Shown here: piece after piece, positions 1-8,525 of the stretch
How the letters are laid out: each line of letters starts with the position of its first letter
Numbering within the stretch: position 1 is the stretch's first letter
From: Duganella alba
GTDB taxonomy: Bacteria; Pseudomonadota; Gammaproteobacteria; Burkholderiales; Burkholderiaceae_D
DNA: 64,000 bases
Direction: 5' to 3'
Assembly (NCBI RefSeq): GCF_009674495.1
Contig: NZ_WKJN01000011.1
Span: 1 to 64,000, forward strand
The notes under the pieces: generated by a model
The model's database searches: none
What the model was told of the DNA's origin: nothing
The model's input: only the letters and a program-made list of their open reading frames with translations
Program-made: the position numbers and the translations under genes

Positions 1-1190
1 TGCACGGCCAGCGTTGAGGCGCCGGCCGGCGCCGTTGTCGCTGGCAGGCGTCTGGCCCAGCCGGCAGTGGCGGCCGCATTGTCCGGCGCGGCCAGCCGCG
101 CTTCGCCCCAGCTGACGTCGGTGACCTGCCAGGTGCTGGCGCCGCGTTGCAGCTGGTCGCCCGCTTGCAGGCCGTCGAGACGGCCATACGGCACGTACCA
201 GCCCAGCGCATCCTGTCGCACCGGCCAGAGCAGCGGCGCGCTGGCTGCCGCCCACAGCGTCTGCTCCAGCGCGCCGGCGTACACCGGCGACGGCCGGGCG
301 CTGGCCGGCAACTGCCGTGCATCCAGCGCCTGGCGGTAGTGCTGATTGGTGACGCTGGCCCATGCCAGATAACTGGCCGGATTGTCCTGCAGGCCGGCGA
401 TCAAGGCGCGCGTGAAGATGCCGCGTGCCTGGCCGGGATAGTCATTGTTGAGCGCTTCGGCGCTGCGCTGCTGCGGCTCGGCGGCAAAGAAGCCGATGAA
501 CAGCGGCCGCTCGCGCGGCGCCGGCGCGCCATCCGTTGGCACCGGCTCGGCGCTCTCGCTCGGCGCGGAACGGCCGCCGAGACTGGGTGGAGGCGGCGAC
601 CAGCCCAGCGCGGTGTTGGCCAGTCCGCGCCAGGCCAGACCGGCGTCGCCGCGCGTGCTGCCGGCCGCGTAGCAGCTGTCGAACAATGCCACCACCTGCA
701 CCTGATGCGCCGCCAGCGCGTCGATGGCGCGGCCGATGTCGGTGCTGCTGATGCTGCCGGAGAGTTGCCGCGTGCGGGCGTCGATGCGGGCGTCGCGCGC
801 CAGCAGATGCACCTGCTGGCCGAACGGCGTCTGCCATACGCCCGGCTGCCCCGGCATCAGCAGGCCGTGGCCGGACCAGTAGAGGACCAGCACGTCGTCC
901 GGCCGCAACGTCTTGCCGAAGCGCGCCAGCTGGGCCAGGATGGCGCTGCGCGTGGGTGCGGCGGCGCCATCGACACCGTCGGCCAGGCTGACGATATGGC
1001 TGGCGGCAAAGCCTTGTGCCAGCAGCGCGGTACGCATGGCCGGGACGTCGTAGCGCGGTCCGTCCAGCCAGGCATTGCGCGGCAGCGCCGGCAAGGCCGA
1101 GACGCCGACCAGCAGCGCATACCGTTCGGCCGCCAGCGCGGGAACGCCGATGCCGGCGGCGATGCACAGTGCGATCAGCCGGCGTCGCAT
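1..1190 (-). CDS. Caspase-like (peptidase C14) exported protein, C-terminus outside window
   Basis: The frame opens at an ATG at 1190 and stays open to the window edge (396 codons seen). The N-terminus is a Sec-type signal peptide (residues 1-21, RRR then a hydrophobic stretch ending ALAA). The following domain has the caspase/metacaspase core: strand ERYALLVGVS, catalytic His in YWSGHG (H108) and catalytic Cys in LFDSCYA (C173). A Pro-rich linker follows near residue 200, then further caspase-fold sequence (FIGFFAAEP). The start overlaps the anti-sigma stop by ATGA, so it belongs to the sigma/anti-sigma operon. Family members cleave after Arg/Lys or Asp; its substrate here is unknown. A periplasmic location is inferred from the signal peptide. 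Confidence 0.85.
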   Translation of the reverse strand, partial: MRRRLIALCIAAGIGVPALAAERYALLVGVSALPALPRNAWLDGPRYDVPAMRTALLAQGFAASHIVSLADGVDGAAAPTRSAILAQLARFGKTLRPDDVLVLYWSGHGLLMPGQPGVWQTPFGQQVHLLARDARIDARTRQLSGSISSTDIGRAIDALAAHQVQVVALFDSCYAAGSTRGDAGLAWRGLANTALGWSPPPPSLGGRSAPSESAEPVPTDGAPAPRERPLFIGFFAAEPQQRSAEALNNDYPGQARGIFTRALIAGLQDNPASYLAWASVTNQHYRQALDARQLPASARPSPVYAGALEQTLWAAASAPLLWPVRQDALGWYVPYGRLDGLQAGDQLQRGASTWQVTDVSWGEARLAAPDNAAATAGWARRLPATTAPAGASTLAV

Positions 1191-1822
1191 CAGCGTGGTG
1201 GCGCGGCCGGGATCACGCTGGCGTCGAGCACTGCGGCACTGCCCCGCAGTTGCGCCAGGGCGGCGTTGGCATCGTCGGCCTGCAGCAGATAACTATGGTC
1301 GCTTTGCGGACCGGTGACGATGCGGGCATGGGCCTGGAACAGCGCCGCCTCCACCTGCGCCAGGCTGGCCTCGGCGGCGAACAGCACCCGCAGGTTGGCG
1401 GCCGGTGCGGCCACGCTCAGTGACGCGTCGCGCCAGGCGACGCCGGTGTCCGGCGCATTGCCCAGCATCCAGCCCTGCACCGCGCACACCGCCACCAGCG
1501 TGGCCATGATGGCCGGCGCGAACTGCGGCATCAGGCGCAGATCGAACAGCTTGCGCCACCACGGCGTCGCCGGCGTCGGCTTGGCGGGCGTGGCGGCTGG
1601 CGCGGCGGCGATACGGCGGCGCAGCTCATCGAGGCCGGTGTCGCTGTCCATGGCCGCCATCTGCGCGCCCACGGCGGCGCGCACATCGCCCAGCAACGCG
1701 GCCTGCGCCTGCCAGGCGGCGTCGCTTTCCAGCAGCTCGGCGATGCGGCGCGCGTCCTCGCCGTCGACGTGGCCGTTGAGGTAGTCGGGCAGGCGTTCGA
1801 GCAAGCGCTGTTGTTCATCCAT
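1190..1822 (-). CDS. Anti-sigma factor, single-pass membrane protein
   Basis: A 210-residue protein directly downstream of, and overlapping by 8 bases, an ECF sigma gene. The N-terminal part (ERLPDYLNGHVDGEDARRIAELL) resembles the cytoplasmic helical sigma-binding domain of anti-sigma factors; no clear HCC zinc motif is seen. One transmembrane segment lies near residues 98-118 (QFAPAIMATLVAVCAVQGW), followed by an extracytoplasmic domain. I prefer the ATG at 1822 because AGGAAGG lies 8 bases upstream; an ATG at 1843 is also in frame. It is expected to hold the sigma factor inactive until an envelope signal arrives. The assignment rests on position and architecture more than on a motif. Confidence 0.8.
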   Translation of the reverse strand: MDEQQRLLERLPDYLNGHVDGEDARRIAELLESDAAWQAQAALLGDVRAAVGAQMAAMDSDTGLDELRRRIAAAPAATPAKPTPATPWWRKLFDLRLMPQFAPAIMATLVAVCAVQGWMLGNAPDTGVAWRDASLSVAAPAANLRVLFAAEASLAQVEAALFQAHARIVTGPQSDHSYLLQADDANAALAQLRGSAAVLDASVIPAAPPR

Positions 1823-2438
1823 GGCGGCCACCTTCCTGTACAAACCAGCGCTCCATGCACTGGCGCAAATTGAGCCGGCCGTGGAACAGCCGGCTCTTGA
1901 CGGTCCCTTCGACCGCGCCCTGGATGTGGGCGATCTCGGGAATCGACAAATCCTCCAGCGCCCACAAGGTCAGGCTCTCGCGTTGCAGCGGATTGCGCAA
2001 CCGCCGCAGGCAGTTCAGTACCGCCTCGTGGCGCTGCGCATCCTCCCGCAGCGACAGCGGATTGGGCGCCATCATGTCCAGATACGCCGCCGCGCCTTGT
2101 TCCAGTTCGCCCTCCTCATCCAGCACCGATTGCGCGGCCTGGCGCTTGCCGTGGCGGCGGATCTGGTCGACCGTCTTGTTGCGCGCGAGGGTGAGCAGCC
2201 AGGTGGAGAATTCCACGCGGCCGTCGTAACGCAGCGGCGCGCGCCACACGTCATGGAACACATCCACCGTGACCTCGTCGGCGATGGCGTCGGCATCCAG
2301 ACCGCAGCGTATCAGTCTGGCGTGGGCAAACACCCGCACCTTGCGCGACCAGCCCCGGTACAGCGCTTCGAGCGCGCGCTGATCGCCACCGGCCATGGCC
2401 GCCAGCAGTTGGCTGGGGGCTAGCGTCTGCGTGCTCAT
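1815..2438 (-). CDS. ECF-type RNA polymerase sigma-70 factor
   Basis: A 207-residue sigma factor with region 2 (residues about 26-95, including FSTWLLTLARNKTVDQIRRH, the -10 recognition part) and region 4 (about 135-195, with the helix-turn-helix LEDLSIPEIAHIQGAVEGTVKSRL). It lacks region 1.1 and region 3, as ECF factors do. It heads an operon with an anti-sigma factor and an exported caspase-like protein, so it probably responds to an envelope condition and controls at least its own operon. A DTVD-like helix and an Asp/Glu-rich linker (DEEGELEQGAA) lie between the two regions. Confidence 0.93.
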   Translation of the reverse strand: MSTQTLAPSQLLAAMAGGDQRALEALYRGWSRKVRVFAHARLIRCGLDADAIADEVTVDVFHDVWRAPLRYDGRVEFSTWLLTLARNKTVDQIRRHGKRQAAQSVLDEEGELEQGAAAYLDMMAPNPLSLREDAQRHEAVLNCLRRLRNPLQRESLTLWALEDLSIPEIAHIQGAVEGTVKSRLFHGRLNLRQCMERWFVQEGGRHG

Positions 2439-2641
2439 GAGGTGGCAAAAATGGTAATCATGAGAAATATTATAACAGTCAGTTCATCATCTTTTGTCAA
2501 CAAAAATCACGCAAAAACCGCCTCCGAAAATATTTTTTCAAAACCCGAAAATAATTTGAACCGCGCGCCGCGACGCGACGAACAACCCGGTGACAGGCTG
2601 CGCTGGCAGTGCCTGAACAACCGAAGAGGACACACATCATC

Positions 2642-3442
2642 ATGAAAAAACGCGGCAAGATTTTGCGGGACACCAACGCCGGCCCCGGCCTGTTGAGCAT
2701 CGACCTGGTACAGCATCCATTTACGCTGGAAGCGAACTGGAAGTCGGATCTGCCGCCCAAGGTCGGCATGGTGGTCGAAGTGGAGCTGGACGCCGGCGGC
2801 GCCATCCTGACCGTGACGCCGGTGGCGGAATCGCAGCTGGCCAAGGAGCAGGCCGAACTGGCCGTGCTGGCGGCCCGCGCCAAGGGCGGCGAACTGGCGG
2901 CCGGCCTGACCGCGCGCTTCGGCGTGCCGACGCTGGCGGCCATGGCGGCGCTGGTGGTGGGCTGGTTCTTCCTGAACACCGTCGCGATCCAGCTCTCGTC
3001 CGCCTATGGCGTGGGGCTGTCGTTCTGGAAGATCCTGGCCGTGGTCAACTCGCCCGCCGGGCTGATGAGCAGCCTCGGCGGCGTCAGCGGCGGCAGCGGC
3101 ATCTACGGCTTTTTGTGCGTCGTGGCGCTGGTGGCGCCGCTGACGCCGCAGGTATGGAAAGACAAGCGCGCCCACCTCGGCGGCGTGCTGCCGCTGGCCT
3201 TCATGCTGCTGGTCGCGATCATGATCTACGTCGGCATCAGCGACGGTATGAAACAGGCGCAGGGCATCGCCAGCGCCTTCGGCGGCGCGCAGGCCGCGCG
3301 CATGGCCGACAGCGTCGGCAGCGAAATGATGCGCGAAGCGATGCGCGCGATTTCCATCGGCATCGGCGGCTACCTGTCGCTGGCGGCCAGCCTGTATCTC
3401 GCCGGCCGGGGCGTCATCAAATTCCTCGCCGCCAAAGCCTGA
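2642..3442 (+). CDS. Membrane protein of unknown function
   Basis: A 266-residue protein. I chose the ATG at 2642 (MKKRGKILRDT) because GAAGAGGA lies 11 bases upstream; an in-frame ATG at 2609 has no such site. Residues 1-80 look like a soluble beta-rich domain (VEVELDAGGAILTVTPV), followed by membrane segments near 98-118, 150-170, 180-200 and 235-258. It starts about 200 bases from the divergent ECF sigma gene and precedes two lipoprotein genes on the same strand. I do not recognise the family. The intergenic region before it (2439-2641) is AT-rich and must hold the divergent promoters, but I cannot fix them. Confidence 0.8.
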   Translation: MKKRGKILRDTNAGPGLLSIDLVQHPFTLEANWKSDLPPKVGMVVEVELDAGGAILTVTPVAESQLAKEQAELAVLAARAKGGELAAGLTARFGVPTLAAMAALVVGWFFLNTVAIQLSSAYGVGLSFWKILAVVNSPAGLMSSLGGVSGGSGIYGFLCVVALVAPLTPQVWKDKRAHLGGVLPLAFMLLVAIMIYVGISDGMKQAQGIASAFGGAQAARMADSVGSEMMREAMRAISIGIGGYLSLAASLYLAGRGVIKFLAAKA

Positions 3443-3471
3443 CTCCACTCTTCATCCAACAAGGAAAAACC

Positions 3472-4236
3472 ATGCCTCACTCCTCCTCTCCCCTGACTTC
3501 CCGCCTGTTGACGCTTGCCCTGCTGGCGAGCCTGGCCGCCTGCGGCGACAAGGCCGCGGCGCCGGCCGGCGCCGACAACAAGCCCAACCTGGCCGACGCC
3601 GCCAAGCCGTCGGTGATGGCCGAACAGGCCAAGGAAACCGCGCGCGCCGCGCTGCCGAAGGGCGATCCGCGCACGCCGGCCAGCAGCTACACCGACATCG
3701 ACAGCGGCAACCAGTTGATGTTCGCCTACCTGGGCATCGCCGGCATGCCGATCGACTACAACGAAGTGGCCAACAGCTATTCGCGCGACTACGCCAGCAC
3801 CTCGGACGAGTTCAAGAAAAGCGACCTGCTGAAAGCGCTGAAAGTGAAGATCGACGCCGGCGTGGCGCAGGCCGCGCAGCAGCGTTACGTGAAGCTGGAA
3901 ATCCCCGGCTCGGTGGAGAAATACGACTTCGAGAAGAAAGGCTTCCAGATCGATTCGTCGATCTGGGAAAAAGGCTCGTACCGCTATTTCAGCGACAACA
4001 GCAGCTACAAGATCGGCTACAACAACGGCGCGGCCTTCCGCTACCTCAGCGTGCCGGAAGAAGACAAGGCGCGCGTGATCGAAGGCCTGCGCAGCAAATA
4101 CGAATCGATGCGGCTGGTGGTGTACGGCTATGTGCAGGACGCCGACGTCAGCAAGAAGGTAGTGCAGGCGCAGATTCTCAAGCTCGAACTGGTGGACAAG
4201 AAGGGCAATGTGCTCGCCACCCAGTCGGCCGAATAA
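3472..4236 (+). CDS. Lipoprotein of unknown function
   Basis: A 254-residue protein beginning MPHSSSPLTSR with a lipoprotein signal peptide ending in the lipobox LAAC (Cys 24). AAGGA lies 7 bases before the ATG at 3472. The mature protein has an Ala/Lys-rich linker and then a mixed domain (about 70-254) that I only tentatively liken to DUF4852; I cannot confirm this. It lies 29 bases after the membrane-protein gene and 25 bases before another lipoprotein gene, so the three are probably co-transcribed. Confidence 0.8.
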   Translation: MPHSSSPLTSRLLTLALLASLAACGDKAAAPAGADNKPNLADAAKPSVMAEQAKETARAALPKGDPRTPASSYTDIDSGNQLMFAYLGIAGMPIDYNEVANSYSRDYASTSDEFKKSDLLKALKVKIDAGVAQAAQQRYVKLEIPGSVEKYDFEKKGFQIDSSIWEKGSYRYFSDNSSYKIGYNNGAAFRYLSVPEEDKARVIEGLRSKYESMRLVVYGYVQDADVSKKVVQAQILKLELVDKKGNVLATQSAE

Positions 4237-4261
4237 AACTTAATCACGATACGGGATCATC

Positions 4262-4558
4262 ATGAACAAACTTCTCTGCGCAGTGGCCGGCCTTGCCGTG
4301 CTGTCCGCCTGCACCACCCTGACGCCGAACTCCATCCGCGAAGTCAACGACGGCGACGTCAAACGCTGCACGCTGGCCGGCCCGGTCTACGGTTCCGACT
4401 CGGTGTTCGTCGGCCTGAGCGCCGGCATCGGCACCAAGAACGCCAAGGCCAAGGCAATGAACGAAGCGGTGCGCCTGAAAGCAACCGACGTGGTGTGGTC
4501 GCAGCAGGGCACCAGCATGACCAGCGAATGGATCGGCAAGGCCTACGTCTGCAAGTAA
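4262..4558 (+). CDS. Small lipoprotein
   Basis: A 98-residue protein with a signal peptide and lipobox LSAC (Cys 17). The mature part contains two further Cys residues (in VKRCTLAG and at the C-terminal YVCK), which may form a disulphide. The pattern of a C-terminal stretch AMNEAVRLKATDVVW recalls the small DUF4156-type envelope lipoproteins, but the match is by eye only. It is last in the 2642-4558 group and converges on the membrane-protein gene at 4560 with one base between them. Confidence 0.75.
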   Translation: MNKLLCAVAGLAVLSACTTLTPNSIREVNDGDVKRCTLAGPVYGSDSVFVGLSAGIGTKNAKAKAMNEAVRLKATDVVWSQQGTSMTSEWIGKAYVCK

Positions 4559-4559
4559 A

Positions 4560-5063
4560 TCAGGCCCGGGCCTGACGGACCGTCTGGCGGCGCAGTTGCA
4601 CCAGCTGGTAGACGGTGCCGATCACGAACAGCACGAATACCCCGGCCAGCGCCATTTGTACCGGCGCGGAGTCGGGGCCGTTGCCGATCGGATGACCAGC
4701 CGGCAGGCGGCTCAGCGTTTCGTTGGTGCCGGGGACCATCAGCAGCAGGAAGCTGAACGACATCAGCACCACCTGCAGGTAGACGGCCGTGCGGCCGAGG
4801 AAGGCCACCCGGGTCACCAGCGTGGCAACCGCCATGACCACCAGCGTCAGCAGGCCCAGCGCGTGGCCTGGGTTAAAGCCGCCGGTGCTCGACAGACCAA
4901 ACGCCGTCACCACCGAAGCGGCCATGCCGATCCAGTACATCTTGCCGATGCTGGTGGCGGGATCGATTTTGCCGTAGCGCTTGAAGGCGGCCAGGCCGGC
5001 GACCAGCGGGACAAGACTCAGTATCGTGTGGACAGCGCCGAAGGCGGACATAGGATGGGCCAT
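4560..5063 (-). CDS. Four-helix membrane protein, probably TetR-controlled
   Basis: A 167-residue protein with four hydrophobic segments, near residues 9-24, 43-62, 73-93 and 100-155 (ending in GVFVLFVIGTVYQLVQL), and an Arg-rich cytoplasmic tail. I do not know its function; it resembles DUF2306/DoxX-size membrane proteins only in general layout. Its upstream region contains a 14-base operator-like sequence (5078-5091) matching one in front of the nearby TetR gene, so it is likely a target of that repressor. Confidence 0.75.
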   Translation of the reverse strand: MAHPMSAFGAVHTILSLVPLVAGLAAFKRYGKIDPATSIGKMYWIGMAASVVTAFGLSSTGGFNPGHALGLLTLVVMAVATLVTRVAFLGRTAVYLQVVLMSFSFLLLMVPGTNETLSRLPAGHPIGNGPDSAPVQMALAGVFVLFVIGTVYQLVQLRRQTVRQARA

Positions 5064-5077
5064 GATAAAACTCCTTG

Positions 5078-5091
5078 ATCTACTAGTTGGT
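5078..5091. promoter_or_regulatory. Putative TetR operator upstream of the 4560 membrane-protein gene
   Basis: The sequence ATCTACTAGTTGGT is the inverted copy, with small changes, of the imperfect palindrome at 5738-5751. The block TACCAACTAGTAG is shared exactly by the two sites when read on the minus strand. It lies 15 bases before the start codon at 5063. Confidence 0.6.
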
Positions 5092-5106
5092 AGGTTATTG
5101 GTTTCA

Positions 5107-5131
5107 ATAAAAGGCCATGGAATCCATGGCC
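5107..5131 (-). terminator. Rho-independent terminator after the TetR gene
   Basis: A near-perfect 19-base palindrome GGCCATGGAATCCATGGCC (5113-5131) is followed on the minus strand by TTTTATT. It sits 20 bases after the TetR stop codon and before the operator of the next gene, which supports separate transcription of 4560-5063. Confidence 0.65.
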
Positions 5132-5150
5132 GGAAAATGTACAGCGTTGA

Positions 5151-5726
5151 TTACTTCACAAGCAGCCTGTCGATGGCGTCGCCGACGATGCGGGCAAAGA
5201 CGTCGGCGTTGCCAAACACCCGCGCCGACAGCATGGCGCCATGCGCGCTGGCCATGAACGACTCGGCCTCGAGCGCCGCACCACGGGGCACTATCACCCC
5301 CCCCTGGGCGGCGCCCTGTTCCAGCGTGTGCGTCAGCCAGGCGGCCAGGTCGCCAAAATACAATTTGACCTCGGCCGCCACTTCCGACGGCAGCGACAGC
5401 AGTTCCGACGCCAGCATCGCGCACAGGCAGAACGGCGCCGTGCCGTCGCGGATGCACTTCTCCCAGTGGCCTGCGTAAGCACGCAACTGCGCCACCGGAT
5501 CAGGCACCTGCGCCGCCAGCTGCGCCAGATTCACCTGCACCGTGTCCCGGTAGCGCAGCAGCAGCTGCCGCACCAGCTCCGCCTTGGTGGCGAAGTGGAA
5601 ATGAATGCTGGGCTTGCTGACACTGACCACTTCGGCGATGTCGGCATAACTGAAGGCGTTATAGCCCCGCGTCACAATCAAATGCTGGGCGGTATCGAGG
5701 ATGCGGTTGGCGGTATCTGAACTCAT
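5151..5726 (-). CDS. TetR/AcrR-family transcriptional repressor
   Basis: A 191-residue protein with an N-terminal TetR helix-turn-helix (residues 5-50: YADIAEVVSVSKPSIHFHFATKAELV) and a helical ligand-binding domain. A palindrome sits 12 bases upstream of its start, which suggests autoregulation. A second copy precedes the next gene on the same strand. Its neighbours are a 3-hydroxybutyrate dehydrogenase and a CMD-family protein. The inducer cannot be read from sequence. Confidence 0.9.
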   Translation of the reverse strand: MSSDTANRILDTAQHLIVTRGYNAFSYADIAEVVSVSKPSIHFHFATKAELVRQLLLRYRDTVQVNLAQLAAQVPDPVAQLRAYAGHWEKCIRDGTAPFCLCAMLASELLSLPSEVAAEVKLYFGDLAAWLTHTLEQGAAQGGVIVPRGAALEAESFMASAHGAMLSARVFGNADVFARIVGDAIDRLLVK

Positions 5727-5737
5727 GCCGCTAATAT

Positions 5738-5751
5738 ACCAACTAGTAGGT
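5738..5751. promoter_or_regulatory. Putative TetR operator (autoregulatory)
   Basis: ACCAACTAGTAGGT is a palindrome with one mismatched base pair (centre CTAG), located between the dehydrogenase stop and the TetR start. It is repeated near the start of the 4560-5063 gene. Operators of this length and position are typical for TetR-family repressors. Confidence 0.65.
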
Positions 5752-5766
5752 TGGCGCGCAAGCGAT

Positions 5767-6549
5767 TTATTGCATGAACCAGCCGTGACTGACGACGATG
5801 GACTGGCCGGTCAGCGCATTCGATGGGAACGAGGCCAGGAACAATGCCGTTTGCGCCACATCGTCCACCGTGGTGAATTCGCCGTCGACCGTCTCCTTCA
5901 GCATCACATTCTTGATGACGTCGGCTTCCGGGATGCCCAATTCCCTGGCCTGCTCCGGAATCTGCTTTTCCACCAGCGGCGTGCGCACGAAGCCGGGGCA
6001 GATGACGTTGGCGCGCACGCCATGCGCCGCGCCTTCCTTGGCCACCGTCTTGCACAGGCCGATCAGTCCGTGCTTGGCCGTGACGTAGGGCGCCTTCAGC
6101 ACCGAGGCTTCCTTGGAGTGCACCGAACCCATGTAGATCACGCTGCCGCCGCGTTTTTGGCCGTACATCAGCTTCAGGCAGGCGCGTGTGGTGAGGAAGG
6201 CGCCGTCGAGGTGAATCGCCAGCATTTTCTTCCAGTTGCCGAAGTCGAAGGAATCGACCGGCGCGACGATCTGGATGCCGGCGTTGGAGACCAGGATGTC
6301 GATGCCGCCCAGTTTGCCGGCAGCGGCGGCGATGCCGGCGTCGACCTGCTCTTCATTGGTGACGTCCATCGCCACCGCGATGGCGCGCGCGCCGGAGGGA
6401 TCGAGTTCGCTGGCGGCGGCCTGCGCCGCTTCCAGGTTCAGGTCGGCGATGACGACCTTGGCGCCATTCTTGAAAAATACCGTGGCGATTTCCTTGCCGA
6501 TGCCGCTGGCCGCGCCCGTGACGATGGCGACTTTGTCTTGTATGCTCAT
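5767..6549 (-). CDS. bdhA: 3-hydroxybutyrate dehydrogenase (SDR family)
   Basis: A 260-residue short-chain dehydrogenase converting (R)-3-hydroxybutyrate and NAD+ to acetoacetate in the cytoplasm, a step in polyhydroxybutyrate use. Visible features are the TGxxxGIG cofactor motif (VTGAASGIG, residues 10-18), NAG (VSNAGIQ), the catalytic Ser (MGSVHS) and YVTAKHG (Tyr-x-x-x-Lys), and the C-terminal VVSHGWFMQ characteristic of this enzyme in betaproteobacteria. I chose ATG 6549 because GAAGAGA lies just upstream; an upstream ATG at 6582 would add an unneeded 11 residues. It follows the CMD-family gene by 25 bases. Confidence 0.87.
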   Translation of the reverse strand: MSIQDKVAIVTGAASGIGKEIATVFFKNGAKVVIADLNLEAAQAAASELDPSGARAIAVAMDVTNEEQVDAGIAAAAGKLGGIDILVSNAGIQIVAPVDSFDFGNWKKMLAIHLDGAFLTTRACLKLMYGQKRGGSVIYMGSVHSKEASVLKAPYVTAKHGLIGLCKTVAKEGAAHGVRANVICPGFVRTPLVEKQIPEQARELGIPEADVIKNVMLKETVDGEFTTVDDVAQTALFLASFPSNALTGQSIVVSHGWFMQ

Positions 6550-6574
6550 GATGATCTCTTCAATGGTTGGGTGG

Positions 6575-7141
6575 TTATTCACGTTCGGGAACCGGGACGT
6601 TGAAGCCGTTCAGCGTGGTCGACACCAGCGCGTACAGGCCGACCAGGTAGATCAGCTCGTTCGTGCCGTGCTGGCCGAAGGTGGCGATGGCCTGCCGGTA
6701 CAACGGCTCGGGCAGCGTGCCGCCGCGGCTGAGGGCGTAGGAGAAATCGAAGGCGAGGTTTTCTTCCCTGGACAGGTCGGCCGGTTTCAGGTCCGCCACC
6801 AGCGCCGACAGCCGTTCGGCCGACATGCCCTCTTTTTCCGCGACGGCAACGTGCGCGTACAACTCATACGCCGCGTCATAGCGGGCGCCGACCATCAGGA
6901 TGGCGATCTGGCGCACGTTGTCCGGCAACACGGCGTTGGCCGTCATGGCCAGCGTCAAATCCCAGATCGCCTTGCCGATGCCCGGCTCGTGCAGCCAGGG
7001 ATTCCATGGTCCCATCAGGGCGCCGTCCTCGCGTTCAACCTTGAATGCGTTGAAGTTGCTGGCGATGCCTTTGCGCATGCTGTCATACAGGGTTTGTTGT
7101 TCGGCCGAGAGTTCGGCAGGGGGAATCAGGGGAAGTCGCAT
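6575..7141 (-). CDS. Carboxymuconolactone decarboxylase (CMD/AhpD-like) family protein
   Basis: A 188-residue protein ([12 protein letters not shown]) with the helical CMD fold, including the family's helix with a conserved His ([16 protein letters not shown]). The paired Cys of AhpD peroxidases are absent, so peroxidase activity is unlikely. The actual reaction is unknown. GAGGAAACC precedes the ATG at 7141. It is first in a probable two-gene unit with the 3-hydroxybutyrate dehydrogenase. Confidence 0.8.
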   Translation of the reverse strand: MRLPLIPPAELSAEQQTLYDSMRKGIASNFNAFKVEREDGALMGPWNPWLHEPGIGKAIWDLTLAMTANAVLPDNVRQIAILMVGARYDAAYELYAHVAVAEKEGMSAERLSALVADLKPADLSREENLAFDFSYALSRGGTLPEPLYRQAIATFGQHGTNELIYLVGLYALVSTTLNGFNVPVPERE

Positions 7142-7295
7142 GGTTTCCTCGTGTGGGTGGAGAGAAGACGAGGGAACCGATAGGGCGCCGAGGCCGTGCG
7201 TGTTACCTCGGATTGATTCTGGCAGTTTACCGATCAGCGAGGCGTTCGATTGAAACGCCATGATTCGTGGCAGAATGCCATTTTCGGGAGGGGCC

Positions 7296-8525
7296 ATGGC
7301 GAAGTTACGCAAGCGTGATGTAGTCGGACTGATCGCGGCATTCAACGCGGGCCGCGATCCCGAGCGCGTCACGCAAAAATACCGCCTGATCGCCGCCAAT
7401 CCCTTCGCCTTCCTGCGCGGCACCTGTCATTTGTTTTACCAGGACTTCCCGGCCGACGCGCCGTTCAATCAGGCGCCGCCCGCCTGGAGCTGCGGTGATT
7501 TACACCTGGAAAATTTCGGCACCTACAAGGGCGACAACCGCCTGTCCTATTTCGACCTCAACGATTTTGACGAAGCCATCCTGGCCCCGGGCAGCTGGGA
7601 ACTGGCGCGCTTTCTGGTCAGCGTGCTGGCGGCGGCGGACACCCTGAAAGTGCAGGCCGCCGATGCGGTCGCGCTGTGTCATTGCTTCCTCGACGCCTAC
7701 GTTGCCAACCTGACCGACGGCAAGCCGCGCTGGGTCGAGCGCGCGACGGCGGACGGCATGGTGCGCGACCTGCTGCGCGACCTGCGCTCGCGCGAGCGGC
7801 CCGCCTTTCTCGACCGCCGCACCGATATCGTCAAAGGCAAGCGCAAGCTGCGCCTGGACCACATCAAGACGCTGCCGCTCAACGACGGCGAGTGCGACAA
7901 GGTAAAGCGCATCATGTCGGCCTATGCCCACACCCAGCCGACGCCGGCCTTCTTCCGCGTGCAGGACGTGGCGCGGCGCATCGCCGGCACCGGCAGCCTG
8001 GGACTGGAGCGCTACGCGGTGCTGGTGCGCGGTCGCGGCGGACTGGATGGCAACTTCCTGCTCGACCTGAAATTCGCGCCGACTTCGGCGCTGGCGCCAT
8101 ACGTGCCCACCACGCAGCCGGCATGGCGGACCGAGGCCGACCGCGTGGTCGCCATACAGAAACGGATGCAGGCGGTTTCGCCCGCGTTTCTGTCGGCGGT
8201 CAGCACCGGCAGCGAGTCGTATGTGCTGAGGGAGCTGTTGCCGCAGCAGGACCGCCTCTCGCTCAACCTGTGGGGAGGAAAATTGCGCCGCCTGGAAAGC
8301 GTGATGCGCGCCATGGGCGGCATCGTCGCCTGGGCCCACCTGCGCTCCGGCGGCAGGCAAGGTTCAGCCTGCGCCGACGAATGGATAGCGCATGGCCTCA
8401 ACGCCGCCCAATGGCGTCCCGCGCTGATGGACTATGCGCAGGCCTATCACCGCCAGGTGGTGGCGGACTGGACGCAATACGCAGCAGCTTATCAATCAGC
8501 CTTACGCGCCGCAGGGAGTGAGTGA
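7296..8525 (+). CDS. DUF2252 family protein (kinase-like fold)
   Basis: A 409-residue protein. DUF2252 proteins resemble aminoglycoside-phosphotransferase-like kinases. The sequence shows WSCGDLHLENFG (catalytic-loop-like, about residues 78-89) and FDLNDFDEA (metal-binding-like, about 99-107), then SWELARFL. The function is not established for the family. The start at 7296 is chosen because GGGAGGGG sits 5 bases upstream; an ATG at 7260 is in frame but has no such site. Its stop overlaps the start of a small membrane-protein gene (TGATG). Confidence 0.85.
   Translation: MAKLRKRDVVGLIAAFNAGRDPERVTQKYRLIAANPFAFLRGTCHLFYQDFPADAPFNQAPPAWSCGDLHLENFGTYKGDNRLSYFDLNDFDEAILAPGSWELARFLVSVLAAADTLKVQAADAVALCHCFLDAYVANLTDGKPRWVERATADGMVRDLLRDLRSRERPAFLDRRTDIVKGKRKLRLDHIKTLPLNDGECDKVKRIMSAYAHTQPTPAFFRVQDVARRIAGTGSLGLERYAVLVRGRGGLDGNFLLDLKFAPTSALAPYVPTTQPAWRTEADRVVAIQKRMQAVSPAFLSAVSTGSESYVLRELLPQQDRLSLNLWGGKLRRLESVMRAMGGIVAWAHLRSGGRQGSACADEWIAHGLNAAQWRPALMDYAQAYHRQVVADWTQYAAAYQSALRAAGSE

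Noticed and set aside
2442..2645. A 67-codon frame on the + strand next to the sigma start
   Set aside because: It lies in the divergent promoter region, has no ribosome site and no family look.
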